From Fulvimarina sp. (GTDB lineage Bacteria; Pseudomonadota; Alphaproteobacteria; Rhizobiales; Rhizobiaceae), in NCBI GenBank assembly GCA_002700095.1, contig PACL01000059.1, forward strand, positions 224,419 through 288,418: a stretch of DNA of 64,000 nt. Direction: 5' to 3'. The position numbers and the translations under genes were made by a program. This document shows positions 46,152 through 54,996 of the stretch, piece by piece (position 1 is the first letter of the stretch; every line of letters begins with the position of its first letter). The notes below the pieces were generated by a model. It did no database searches, had not been told where the DNA came from, and saw nothing but the letters and a program-made list of their open reading frames with translations.

Positions 46152-46966
46152 TGTCCACCACCCAGATGTCGCCGGCAACCGGGACGCTGCCCCCCGATGA
46201 GATGCTGCCCCCCGCTGAGATATTGAAAGTCGAGAATGTCACCATGCGCTTCGGCGGGCTCACCGCCGTCAACGACGCCTCGCTGACCGTCAAGAAAGGC
46301 TCGATCACCGGCCTGATCGGTCCGAACGGCGCCGGCAAGACGACGCTGTTCTCCATCGCCTCGGGCTTTCTGGCGCCGACCCGCGGCCGCATCGCCTTCG
46401 AGGGCGGCGACATCACCGGCGTCGCACCCCACAGGCTGGCCGAGCGCGGCCTCGGCCGCACCTTCCAGATCGTCAAGCCCTTCGCCGGGCTGTCGGTGCT
46501 GGAGAACATCGTCGTCGGCGCATTCCTGCGCCATCCGCGCCGAGCCGATGCCGAGGCGGTGGCGGCCCGCGTCGCGGCACGGGTCGGCCTCGGCGACAGG
46601 CTGGACGATCCGGCCGCCAGCCTCACCGTTTCCGGCCGCAAGCGCCTCGAGGTCGCCAAGGCGCTGGCGACCGGGCCGAAGCTGCTCCTCCTCGACGAGG
46701 TTCTCGCCGGCCTCAACCCGTCGGAGGTCCGCGACATCATCCCCGTCATCCGCGAGCTGCGCGATACGGGCATAACCATCCTGATGATCGAGCACGTCAT
46801 GCAGGCCGTTGTCAGCCTCTGCGACGAGGTCTTCGTCCTCGCGCAAGGGGCGATCATCGCCGGCGGCACGCCGCAACAGGTGGTGTCCGATCCGAAGGTC
46901 ATCGAGGCCTATCTCGGCAAGGGCGCGGCGGCGCGCCTCAATCGCGGGGAGACGGCCGATGCTTGA
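46151..46966 (+). CDS. livG: Liv-type ABC ATPase LivG
   Basis: A 271-residue ATPase: Walker A GPNGAGKTT near residue 57, signature reading LTVSGRKRLEVAKAL (LSGG replaced by VSGR), Walker B LLLLDEVLAGLNPSE and switch His in MIEHVMQAV. The altered signature is the usual LivG variant. The N-terminus carries 20 Pro/Thr-rich residues. livF begins eight bases before its end. Confidence 0.9.
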   Translation: MSTTQMSPATGTLPPDEMLPPAEILKVENVTMRFGGLTAVNDASLTVKKGSITGLIGPNGAGKTTLFSIASGFLAPTRGRIAFEGGDITGVAPHRLAERGLGRTFQIVKPFAGLSVLENIVVGAFLRHPRRADAEAVAARVAARVGLGDRLDDPAASLTVSGRKRLEVAKALATGPKLLLLDEVLAGLNPSEVRDIIPVIRELRDTGITILMIEHVMQAVVSLCDEVFVLAQGAIIAGGTPQQVVSDPKVIEAYLGKGAAARLNRGETADA

Positions 46967-47660
46967 AGTCGAGGGACTGAAGGCCGGCTACGGCAGCGTC
47001 GAGATCCTGCGCGGCATCGATCTCAGCGTGAAGGAAGGTGAGATCATCGCCGTCCTCGGCTCCAACGGCGTCGGCAAGACGACGCTGAACATGGTCCTTT
47101 CGGGCCTTTTGAAGGCGAAGGGCGGCGACATCCGCTTCGAGGGGCGCTCGCTGAAGACCTGCTCGCCCGGCCAGATCGTTGCCTCGGGACTGATCCAGGT
47201 GCCCGAGGGCCGGCGCATCTTCCCCAACATGGGCGTGCGCGAAAATCTCGAGCTCGGCAGCTACGGCCGGGCAAGGCAGAACCGCGCGCAAAATCTCGAC
47301 AAGGTGTTCGAGACATTCCCGCGGCTGAAGGAGCGGATCGGCCAGTTCGCCGGCACCCTGTCCGGCGGCGAGCAGCAGATGCTCGCCATCGGCCGCGGCC
47401 TGATGGCCGAGCCGAAGCTCTTGATCCTCGACGAGCCCTCGCTCGGCCTGTCGCCGCTTCTCGTCGAGGAGATGTTCGGCCTGATCAAGCGCCTGAATGG
47501 CGAGGGCCTGACGATCATGCTGGTCGAGCAGAATGTCGTCCAGTCGCTGGAGCTGGCGACGCGGGCTTATGTCATCGAGAACGGCGCCGTCGCGATTTCG
47601 GGCAAGGCCGCCAATGTCGCCGCCGATCCGGAATTGCGCCGAACCTATCTCGGCCTTTGA
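46959..47660 (+). CDS. livF: Liv-type ABC ATPase LivF
   Basis: A 233-residue ATPase with Walker A GSNGVGKTT near residue 35, the LivF-specific VPEGRRIFPNMGVRENLELG, signature LSGGEQQMLAI, Walker B LLILDEPSLGLSP and switch MLVEQNVVQSL. The protein is intact. The start at 46959 overlaps livG by eight bases. Forty-six bases later comes the lyase gene. Confidence 0.9.
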   Translation: MLEVEGLKAGYGSVEILRGIDLSVKEGEIIAVLGSNGVGKTTLNMVLSGLLKAKGGDIRFEGRSLKTCSPGQIVASGLIQVPEGRRIFPNMGVRENLELGSYGRARQNRAQNLDKVFETFPRLKERIGQFAGTLSGGEQQMLAIGRGLMAEPKLLILDEPSLGLSPLLVEEMFGLIKRLNGEGLTIMLVEQNVVQSLELATRAYVIENGAVAISGKAANVAADPELRRTYLGL

Positions 47661-47706
47661 TGCGCGCGGCTCAGCGCCGCCACCAAGACATACGAGGAAA
47701 CGCACC

Positions 47707-48582
47707 ATGTCTCTCAAAGCGAGACTGTCCCGGGACGGCGTCGTCGTCGCGCCCGGCATCTACGATCCGCTGACCGCGCTGATTGCGACTGAGGCCGGCT
47801 TCGAGGCGATGTATCTGTCGGGTGCCGCCGTCGCCTATACCCGGCTTGGCCGATCCGACATCGGCCTGTCGACCATGACCGAGATGGTCGAGACGATCCA
47901 TCTGGTGCGCGACCGCGTCGACACGCCGATGATCGTCGATGCCGACAACGGTCATGGCAACGCCCTCAACGTCCAGCGCACCGTGCGCATGTATGAGCGG
48001 GCCGGCGCCAACGCCCTGCAGCTGGAAGACCAGAGCCTGCCCAAGCGCTGCGGCCACCTGTCGGGCAAGAAGCTCGTCACATCCGGCGACATGGTCGGCA
48101 AGATCAAGGCGGCCGTCGATGCCCGCGCGAGCGATGAAACGCTGATCATTGCCCGCACCGACGCCATCGCCGTCGAAGGCTTCGATGCCGCCGTCGAACG
48201 GGCCGAGCGTTACGCCGAGGCCGGTGCCGACATTCTCTTCGTCGAGGCGCCGCGCAGCGAGGACGAGCTGTCGCAGGTGACGGCCCGCTTTGCCGCCCGC
48301 CTGCCGCTTCTCGCCAACATGGTCGAGGGCGGCGCGACACCGATGAAGAATGCCGACGATCTCGGCGCACTCGGCTTCAAGATCGTGATCTTTCCCGGCG
48401 GGATCGTGCGCGCCGTCGCCAGGGCCGCCGGCGACTACTACCGCTCGCTCCACGAGCACCGCAGCAACACACCCTTCAAGGACCGCATGTTCAACTTCGA
48501 CGAGCTGAACGACGTCATCGGCACGCCCGAGCTTCTGGCGCTCGGCACCCGCTATGAGGATCCGGACGGAGCCGCCGAATGA
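47707..48582 (+). CDS. Isocitrate lyase/PEP mutase superfamily lyase
   Basis: A 291-residue TIM-barrel lyase that cleaves a C-C bond next to a 2-hydroxy acid with Mg2+. Mg ligands are suggested by MIVDADNGHG (residues 76-84) and EDQ near 108; the gating loop LPKRCGHLSG supplies catalytic C115. The active-loop wording (KRCGH) is that of methylisocitrate or dimethylmalate lyases rather than oxaloacetate hydrolases. Coupled to hyuB by ATGA. It probably breaks down the carbon skeleton released by the HyuAB and racemase-fold proteins. Exact substrate unknown. Confidence 0.85.
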   Translation: MSLKARLSRDGVVVAPGIYDPLTALIATEAGFEAMYLSGAAVAYTRLGRSDIGLSTMTEMVETIHLVRDRVDTPMIVDADNGHGNALNVQRTVRMYERAGANALQLEDQSLPKRCGHLSGKKLVTSGDMVGKIKAAVDARASDETLIIARTDAIAVEGFDAAVERAERYAEAGADILFVEAPRSEDELSQVTARFAARLPLLANMVEGGATPMKNADDLGALGFKIVIFPGGIVRAVARAAGDYYRSLHEHRSNTPFKDRMFNFDELNDVIGTPELLALGTRYEDPDGAAE

Positions 48583-50315
48583 CCACGACCATCGATCCCG
48601 TCACCCTCGCCGTCCTCAAGGGCCGGCTGGAGCAGATCGCCGACGAGATGGACGCGACCCTCTGCCGCTCGGCCTTCAACCCGATCATTGCCGAGGCCAA
48701 GGATGCCTGCCACGGCCTTTACCATGCAACCACCGGCGCGACCCTCGTTCAGGGCACCAGCGGCCTGCCGATCTTCGTCGGCGCCATGAGCTTTGCCGTC
48801 CAGGCGGTGATCGAAAAGGTGAACCGCGAGGGCGGCCTGCAAGCCGGCGATACCTTCATCTTCAACGACCCCTATTCCGGCGGCACCCATCTCAATGATT
48901 TCCGGCTGGTGCGCCCAGTCTTCCGCAACGGCGAACTCTTCGCCTGGCTCGCCTCGGTCGGCCACTGGCTTGACATCGGCGGCAATGTCGCCGGCGGCTA
49001 TAACCCCAAGGCGACCGAGAGCTTCCAGGAAGGCATGCGCGTGCCGCCGGTGCGTCTGATGACGGCGGGCGTCCTGAACCAGGACATCGTCGACATCCTC
49101 AACGCCAATTCGCGGGTGCCGGATTCCAACTGGGGCGATCTCAACGGCCAGCTGAACGCCCTCGACCTCGGCGACCGGCGCTTTGCGGCGCTGCTCGACC
49201 AGTATGGCGAAACGGTCGTCGCTGCCGCCCTCGACGCCTTCTCCGACCGGGCCGAAGCCCTGATGCGCGCGGCGATCGCCTCGCTGCCGGATGGCAGCTA
49301 CTCCTTCGAGGACGTCCTCGACAATGACGGCATCGTCGACGAGATGCTCACCGTCGCCCTCGACGTGACCATTGCGGGCGAAGAGATGACGCTGGACTTC
49401 TCGCGGTCCTCGCCGCCGGTGAAGGGCCCGATCAATATCTCCTACGCGACCTCCGTCGCGGCCTGCTACGTCGCCCTGAAGCACATCTTCACCGATGTGC
49501 CGGCCAATGCCGGCTGCCTCAGGCCGATCAAGTTCGTCATTCCCGACACCACGCTTCTGGCCGCAAAAGCGCCGAAGCCCATGGCCGGCTATACCGAGAC
49601 CATCCTGCGGTTGATCGGCGTCATGCTGGGCGCTTTGGCAAAGGCCGACCCGGAGCGCGCGACAGCGGCGCCATTCGGCACGATCAACGCCCTGTCGATC
49701 GCCGGCAACCGCGCGGATGCCAGCCGCTTCGTGATGTTCTCCTTCTTCGGCGGCGGCCTCGGTGGCAATCCCGAGAGCGACGGCCTGAACCACGCCAACA
49801 ACCCGATCTCCACGGCGACGATCCCGCCGCTGGAAATCATGGAAGCCGCCTATCCCGTGATGTTCACGCAATGGGCGCTGAGGCCTGATTCCGCAGGGGC
49901 TGGGACACATCGCGGCGGCGTCGGCGCGGTCTACGAGATCGAGATGCTGACCGACAGCGATGTCGCGCTGCTCGGCGAGCGCGGCAAGCGCGCGCCCTTT
50001 GGGGTCGCGGGCGGCATGGAAGCCGCGCTCAACCAGTTCTCCTGGCAGGAGGGCGAGGAGACCTGCTCGCCGCCGATGGTCTCCAAAGTCACCGACGTGA
50101 AGGTGACGACAGGCAAGCGCCTGCGCCTCGAAACCCCCGGTGGCGGGGGCTGGCGCGATCCGAAGCAGCGCCCGGCCGACCTCGTCTCCCGCGACGTGCG
50201 CCTCGGCTATGTCAGCCGCGAGGCGGCCCGCCGCGATTACGGCGTCGCCCTCACCGATGATCTCGGCGTGGACGAAGCCGCGACCACCAATCTCAGAAAC
50301 GGAGCCACGGCATGA
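48579..50315 (+). CDS. hyuB: Hydantoinase/oxoprolinase subunit B
   Basis: A 578-residue HyuB-family subunit, one half of an ATP-dependent amide or lactam hydrolase (N-methylhydantoinase, oxoprolinase, acetone carboxylase, caprolactamase relatives). Signatures: ADEMDATLCRSAFNPIIAEA near residue 21, FNDPYSGGTHLNDFRLVRPV (metal-binding Asp/His) near 94, and the C-terminal ETPGGGGWRDPKQRP. Coupled to its partner hyuA by ATGA. Which cyclic amide or carbonyl compound is cut cannot be read from sequence. Confidence 0.9.
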   Translation: MTTTIDPVTLAVLKGRLEQIADEMDATLCRSAFNPIIAEAKDACHGLYHATTGATLVQGTSGLPIFVGAMSFAVQAVIEKVNREGGLQAGDTFIFNDPYSGGTHLNDFRLVRPVFRNGELFAWLASVGHWLDIGGNVAGGYNPKATESFQEGMRVPPVRLMTAGVLNQDIVDILNANSRVPDSNWGDLNGQLNALDLGDRRFAALLDQYGETVVAAALDAFSDRAEALMRAAIASLPDGSYSFEDVLDNDGIVDEMLTVALDVTIAGEEMTLDFSRSSPPVKGPINISYATSVAACYVALKHIFTDVPANAGCLRPIKFVIPDTTLLAAKAPKPMAGYTETILRLIGVMLGALAKADPERATAAPFGTINALSIAGNRADASRFVMFSFFGGGLGGNPESDGLNHANNPISTATIPPLEIMEAAYPVMFTQWALRPDSAGAGTHRGGVGAVYEIEMLTDSDVALLGERGKRAPFGVAGGMEAALNQFSWQEGEETCSPPMVSKVTDVKVTTGKRLRLETPGGGGWRDPKQRPADLVSRDVRLGYVSREAARRDYGVALTDDLGVDEAATTNLRNGATA

Positions 50316-52393
50316 GCGCCCTCGGCACAAAAGCCCGCGGAACGACAGCGCTCGGCCGGATCGTCGGCGTCGATGTCGGCGGCACCTTCACCGATCTCTT
50401 CTACTATGACGAAGCGGCTGGCGCCTTCCGCACGGCTAAGGTCTCGTCCAATCGAGGCGACGAGGCCGTCGGCTTCATCGAAGGCCTGAAGACCTTCGGC
50501 GCGCTCGCCGATCTTTCCTCGGTCGTCCACGGCACCACCGTCGGCACCAATGCGCTACTCGAGCGCAAGGGCGCCAAGGTCGGGCTGATCACCACCGCCG
50601 GCTTCCGCGACGTCCTCGAAATGCGCCGGCGCGACCGTCGCAACACCTGGGGCCTGTGGGGCGATTTCGTCCCTGTCGTCGATCGTGACTTCCGGCTGGA
50701 AGTCGGCGAGCGGGTGCTCGCTGACGGCACGGTCCGCGCCGAAGTCGATCCCGCCGAAGTGGAGGAGGTCGCCAGGGCGCTGCTCGCCAAGGGTGCGGAA
50801 GCCCTCGCCATCGTCTTCGTCAACGCCTATGCCAACCCGGCCAACGAGCTCGCCGCGCTGGAAGCGGCCAAGGCGGTCTGGCCGAACGACAACGTGACGG
50901 CCTCCAGCCAGATCCTGCCCGAGATCCGCGAGTTCGAGCGCACCTCCACGACGGTGCTCAACGCCTATCTCCAGCCGGTCGTCGGCGGCTATCTCGGCAA
51001 GCTCGACGCGGCGCTGAAGGCCGACGGCTTTTCCGGCAAGTTCCACATCGTCCAGTCGAATGGCGGCGTGATGTCGACCGAAACGGCCCGGCGGCTTCCA
51101 GTGCGCACCGCGCTCTCCGGCCCGGCGGCCGGCGTCATCGCGGCGGCGGCAATTTCGGAGGCTGCGGGCTTCCCGAATGTCATCACCGGCGATCTTGGCG
51201 GCACCTCCTTCGACGTGTCGCTGGTGGCGGACGGCAAGACCGCGCTTGCCGCCCAGACCACCATCGATTTCGGCCTCGTGATCCGCACCCCGATGATCGA
51301 GATCTCGACCATCGGCGCCGGCGGCGGCTCGATCGCCCATGTGGATGCCGGCGGCATGCTGCAGGTCGGCCCGGAAAGCGCCGGCTCGCGGCCGGGCCCG
51401 GTCTGCTATGGCGGCGGCAACGACCGTCCGACGCTGACCGACGCCAATGTCGTTCTCGGCCGGATCAATGCGGCCAGGCCCATCGGCGGCAAGGGCAACC
51501 GCCTCGACGTCGAGGCCGCCAAGGCCGCCATCGCCCGCCACGTCGCCGAGCCGCTCGGTCTCGGGGTGATGGAAGCGGCGGAGGCGATCGTGCGCATCGC
51601 CGACGGCAAGATGGCCGGCGCGATCCGCCTCGTCTCCATCGAGCGCGGTCACGACCCGGCCAATTTCGCCGCCGTGCCCTTCGGCGGCGGCGGGGCGCTG
51701 CATGCCGGCGCGCTGATCAAGGATGTCGGGTTGAAGGCGGCGCTCGTCCCGCGCTTTCCCGGAGTGACCTCGGCGCTCGGCTGCGTCATCGCCGATGTGC
51801 GCCACGATCAGGTGCAGACGGTCAATCTGACGCTCTCGACCCTCAACGCCGATGCCCTCGGCGCCCGCATGATGGCCGAGGCCGCCGAGGCGCGGGCGGT
51901 GGTCGACGCCGCCGGGCTTTCGACTGAAAGCGTCGATGTCCAGTTCGAACTCGACATGCACTATCTCGGCCAGACCCACACCATCGCCGTGCCGCTGCCC
52001 GGCGATGCCGCCGAGGGACTAACGCAGGCCGACGTGAAACAGGCCTTCGAAGCGGCCTATCAGAAGACCTTCAGCCGGCTTCTCGGCAACATCGATGCCC
52101 GCATCGTCAATCTGCGAACTGCCGCCATCGGCCGCCGTCCGCGCTTCGATCTCGCGACCCTGGCGCCCGAAGAGGGAGCCACCGTCGAGGCCGCAAGTCG
52201 CGACAGCCGTCCCGTCTGGTTCGACGGCGGCTGGCACGACACGGCCGTCTATGATCGCCTGGCGCTTCCCGTCGCCGCGGTGATCTGCGGCCCGGCGATC
52301 CTCGAACAGCCCGATGCCACCACCGTCGTCGATCCCGACCTCGACGCTCGTGTCGACAGTTTCGGCAACCTCATCCTGGAGCGCAGACCATGA
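50312..52393 (+). CDS. hyuA: Hydantoinase/oxoprolinase subunit A (ATPase)
   Basis: A 693-residue HyuA-family ATP-binding subunit of the sugar kinase/Hsp70 fold. The phosphate loops are VGVDVGGTFTDLF (residues 18-30) and ITGDLGGTSFDVSLVADG near 290, with GAGGGSIAHVDAGG further on. VVHGTTVGTNALLERKGAKV near residue 71 is typical of the whole family. It forms the active enzyme with HyuB by phosphorylating the amide or carbonyl substrate. Coupled at both ends. Confidence 0.9.
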   Translation: MSALGTKARGTTALGRIVGVDVGGTFTDLFYYDEAAGAFRTAKVSSNRGDEAVGFIEGLKTFGALADLSSVVHGTTVGTNALLERKGAKVGLITTAGFRDVLEMRRRDRRNTWGLWGDFVPVVDRDFRLEVGERVLADGTVRAEVDPAEVEEVARALLAKGAEALAIVFVNAYANPANELAALEAAKAVWPNDNVTASSQILPEIREFERTSTTVLNAYLQPVVGGYLGKLDAALKADGFSGKFHIVQSNGGVMSTETARRLPVRTALSGPAAGVIAAAAISEAAGFPNVITGDLGGTSFDVSLVADGKTALAAQTTIDFGLVIRTPMIEISTIGAGGGSIAHVDAGGMLQVGPESAGSRPGPVCYGGGNDRPTLTDANVVLGRINAARPIGGKGNRLDVEAAKAAIARHVAEPLGLGVMEAAEAIVRIADGKMAGAIRLVSIERGHDPANFAAVPFGGGGALHAGALIKDVGLKAALVPRFPGVTSALGCVIADVRHDQVQTVNLTLSTLNADALGARMMAEAAEARAVVDAAGLSTESVDVQFELDMHYLGQTHTIAVPLPGDAAEGLTQADVKQAFEAAYQKTFSRLLGNIDARIVNLRTAAIGRRPRFDLATLAPEEGATVEAASRDSRPVWFDGGWHDTAVYDRLALPVAAVICGPAILEQPDATTVVDPDLDARVDSFGNLILERRP

Positions 52394-52992
52394 GCGCGAT
52401 CCCCTCGATCGACAAACGCGCGCTGCTGCTGGTCGATCTCCAGAACGACTTCATCCATCCAGAAGGCGCCTATGCGCGGGGCGGGGCCAAGAGCGCCGAC
52501 ATCGCCGCACTGCCCGCCCGGCTGAAGCCGCTCGCCGACGCCTTTCGCGCCAAGGGCGGCCTCGTCGTCGCGACGCTCTTCACCCTTTCGCCCGGCCGCG
52601 GCGGCGAGCCGATCGTCTCGCCCCACTTAAAGAAACTGCGCCCCTTCATCGCCAAGGGCGATTTCCTGCCCGGCGGCTGGGGCCAGCAGCTGGTGGACGA
52701 CCTCGCCCACGCCGACATCGCAGTGGAGAAAGTGGCCTTCTCCGCCTTCTACATGTCGCGTCTCGAATGGGTGCTGAGGAAATCCGGCATCGAGCATCTG
52801 ACCGTCGGCGGCATCGTCACCAATGGCGGCGTCGCCTCGACCGTGCGCGAAGCCCATGTCCGCGACCTCGGTGTGACGGTGCTGGAGGACGGCTGCGCGG
52901 CCTTTTCGGAGAAGACCCATGACGAGGCGATCGCCGGGCTGCGATCGGTGGCGGAGATTTCGACGATCGAAAAGGTGATGGCCGGGCTTTGA
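52390..52992 (+). CDS. Isochorismatase-fold protein without nucleophilic Cys
   Basis: A 200-residue protein of the isochorismatase superfamily. D16 (LLVDLQNDFI) and a Lys (VEKVAFSAFYMS, near 118) are conserved. Where cysteine hydrolases have TxxCVxxT, this reads IVTNGGVAST: the nucleophile is Gly. True isochorismatases (EntB, PhzD) also have Gly here and cleave a vinyl ether without a covalent intermediate, so it may be a hydrolase of that chemical type rather than an amidase. Last of the ATGA-coupled run with hyuAB. Confidence 0.82.
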   Translation: MSAIPSIDKRALLLVDLQNDFIHPEGAYARGGAKSADIAALPARLKPLADAFRAKGGLVVATLFTLSPGRGGEPIVSPHLKKLRPFIAKGDFLPGGWGQQLVDDLAHADIAVEKVAFSAFYMSRLEWVLRKSGIEHLTVGGIVTNGGVASTVREAHVRDLGVTVLEDGCAAFSEKTHDEAIAGLRSVAEISTIEKVMAGL

Positions 52993-53300
52993 ACGATCGA
53001 GCAGCGCGGCGCTCCTCTCTCCCCTTGAGGGAGAGAAAGTCATTCCAAGGAATTGGGCCGAGCGAAGCGAGGTCCAAACCTTGAGAATGACAAGAGAGGG
53101 GGATCCACCGCGTCACCCGCCGCTACCGGTGCCAAGAGTCGCGGCGTCTGCTGCATTCGCTTGTCCGGACAAGGTGCCACCCCTCTCTGGCGCTTTCTAT
53201 CACTTGGCTGCGCCGAGCCGATGAAATCGCTTTCTCTCCCTCAAGGGGAGAGAGGGCGCCCGTTCGTCCAGCGCCGAATCCAGACACTTGAGGAGATTCT
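52993..53300. repeat. Gap with inverted-repeat element
   Basis: Two 25-base arms, at 53015-53039 (CTCTCTCCCCTTGAGGGAGA then GAAAG) and 53230-53254, are perfect inverted copies about 190 bases apart, and each is itself palindromic. The interior has CCGAGCGAAGCGAGG wording, but no open frame with coding bias. It resembles a small non-autonomous or mosaic intergenic element, splitting the racemase genes from the hyu run. Confidence 0.75.
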
Positions 53301-54065
53301 ATGCCCACTCCGAAACGCGTTCTCGTCCTCGTGCCGTTTCCGATGGATGCCGACAATCTGGCCAAGCGCCGGGCGCAGATGTCGGCGGTGAAGCTCGGGC
53401 CGGACATCGCCTTCGACTTCCGCCCCGTCGCCATCGCTCCGGTCAACTATGTCAGCCAGCAGGACATGCTCCTCGCCGACATCGGCATGGTGGAGGCCGG
53501 GCACCAGGCGGAAGCGGAGGGATACGATGCCGTGTGCATCGATACCGTCTCGGACAGCGGCATGACGGCGCTGCGGTCTGTTCTGTCCATCCCGGTCATC
53601 GGCGCGGGGCGCCATGCGATCCTGATGGCGCTGACGCTCGGCGAGCGGTTCTCCTTCGTCTCCATGTGGGACCGCTGGCGGCCGCTCTACGAGAAGACGC
53701 TGGCCGAGCTGGGCCTCCAGGCGAAATGCGCCTCGATGCGCTCGGCCGATCTCGAGCCGAACAACCAGTCGCTGCTGTCGGGCCGCGAGGAGGAGGTGTT
53801 CCCGGTGCTGCTGGAGACCGCGAAGCGCTGCGTCGAGGAGGACCGCGCCGACGTCATCATCCTCGGCTCGACGACGATGCACGAGGCCCATGCCCATCTC
53901 GCCGCGAACCTTTCCGTGCCGGTGATCAATCCGGGGCCGCTGACCTACCGCCTCGCCGATGCGGCGATCCGCCTGAAGCTCAGCCATTCCAAGACCACCT
54001 ATCCGACGCCGCTCACGCCGCGCCTCGAGCTCTTCGAGGCGATGGGCGCGGCGGTGCGGAACTGA
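53301..54065 (+). CDS. Asp/Glu-racemase-fold protein lacking catalytic Cys (1)
   Basis: A 254-residue protein of the aspartate/glutamate/hydantoin racemase superfamily. The N-terminus (VLVLVPFPMDADNLAKRRAQ) and the DSGMTALRSVLSIPVIGAG block are typical. In the active-site loops, where active racemases and maleate isomerases have Cys, this reads IDTVSDSG (Cys to Thr) and ILGSTTMH (Cys to Ser). The only nearby Cys (VCIDT) is out of register. It may be a lyase, isomerase or binding protein rather than a racemase. GGAGATTCT precedes the ATG. Confidence 0.82.
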   Translation: MPTPKRVLVLVPFPMDADNLAKRRAQMSAVKLGPDIAFDFRPVAIAPVNYVSQQDMLLADIGMVEAGHQAEAEGYDAVCIDTVSDSGMTALRSVLSIPVIGAGRHAILMALTLGERFSFVSMWDRWRPLYEKTLAELGLQAKCASMRSADLEPNNQSLLSGREEEVFPVLLETAKRCVEEDRADVIILGSTTMHEAHAHLAANLSVPVINPGPLTYRLADAAIRLKLSHSKTTYPTPLTPRLELFEAMGAAVRN

Positions 54066-54079
54066 GGGGAGAACGATCC

Positions 54080-54841
54080 ATGCCGAAGATCCTCGTCATC
54101 AATCCCTTTCCCCTCGACGAAGAGGGCGTGAAGCGCCGCGCCGCCCAGACCGGCCATGTCGAACTCGATCCTGACACCGAGCTCGTCTTCCGGCCGGTGA
54201 AGATCGGCCCGACCTCCTTCATGAGCCCGCATGACTGGCTGATCATGGATCTCGGCATCTACGAGGCCGGCCTCACTGCCGAGGAGGAGGGCTTCGACGC
54301 CGTCGTCATCGACACCATGTCGGATTCGGGCATGGCGGCGCTGCGATCGGTGCTGTCGATTCCCGTCGTCGGGCCGGGCAAGGCCTCGATGCTCTATGCG
54401 CTGACCCTCGGCGCGAAATTCTCCGTCCTTGCCCAGTGGAAACCGGCCTTGCCGCGCTATCGCAAAGTGATCCGCGACTACGGCTTCGAGCGGCAATGCG
54501 CCTCGGTGCGCTCCTTCGACGTCGAGCCGGACTTCATCAATCTGACCGAGGGCAAGGAGGACAAGACCTTTCCGATCATGCTCGACGTCGCCATGAAGTG
54601 TGTCGAGGAGGACGGGGCGGACGTGATCTGCCTGGGGTCGACCACCATGCATCAGGCCGCGGCCTATCTCGCCGAGCGTCTGCCGGTGCCGCTGATCAAT
54701 CCCGGCCCGTTCAGCTACAAGCTCGCCGAAACGCTGATCGGTCTCGGCCTGACGCATTCCCGCCGGGCCTATCCTGTGCCAACCGAGCGCAAAGATGAAC
54801 TGGTCCACGCGATCGTCGCGTCGGCGGCCAGGGCCGGCTGA
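54080..54841 (+). CDS. Asp/Glu-racemase-fold protein lacking catalytic Cys (2)
   Basis: A 253-residue paralogue of the preceding gene, sharing the whole plan (KILVINPFPLDEEGVKRRAA; IDTMSDSGMAALRSVLSIPV; ICLGSTTMHQAAAYLAERL). Both catalytic Cys positions are Thr and Ser, as in the neighbour, so the loss is ancestral to the pair. GAGGGGAGAACG precedes the ATG at good spacing. The pair may form a heterodimer with an altered chemistry. It is the last gene of the island, ahead of the terminator at 54934. Confidence 0.82.
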   Translation: MPKILVINPFPLDEEGVKRRAAQTGHVELDPDTELVFRPVKIGPTSFMSPHDWLIMDLGIYEAGLTAEEEGFDAVVIDTMSDSGMAALRSVLSIPVVGPGKASMLYALTLGAKFSVLAQWKPALPRYRKVIRDYGFERQCASVRSFDVEPDFINLTEGKEDKTFPIMLDVAMKCVEEDGADVICLGSTTMHQAAAYLAERLPVPLINPGPFSYKLAETLIGLGLTHSRRAYPVPTERKDELVHAIVASAARAG

Positions 54842-54933
54842 TACAAGCGGACCGGGAGTTTGACACCCGGGCGGCCGGTATCTGGCCCGCGGCGCTCTCG
54901 CTGCAGTCTTTTGGCGGCGGCCATCCCCGGACG

Positions 54934-54972
54934 AAAAAAAGGGCGGCACCGCCAGCGGTCCGCCCTTGTTCT
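54934..54972. terminator. Bidirectional terminator
   Basis: AAGGGCGG(C)ACCGC-CA-GCGGTCCGCCCTT is a long hairpin flanked by A7 on the left and TTGTTCTT on the right, so it can end transcription from both sides: the hydantoinase island (+) and the modular Cys protein (-), whose ends converge here. Confidence 0.8.
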
Positions 54973-54996
54973 TGCCGCACGGCTTGTGAGCGTTGG

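Noticed and set aside
52390..52992. Isochorismatase-fold protein as nicotinamidase or carbamoylsarcosine amidase
   Set aside because: The nucleophilic Cys of those amidases is Gly here.
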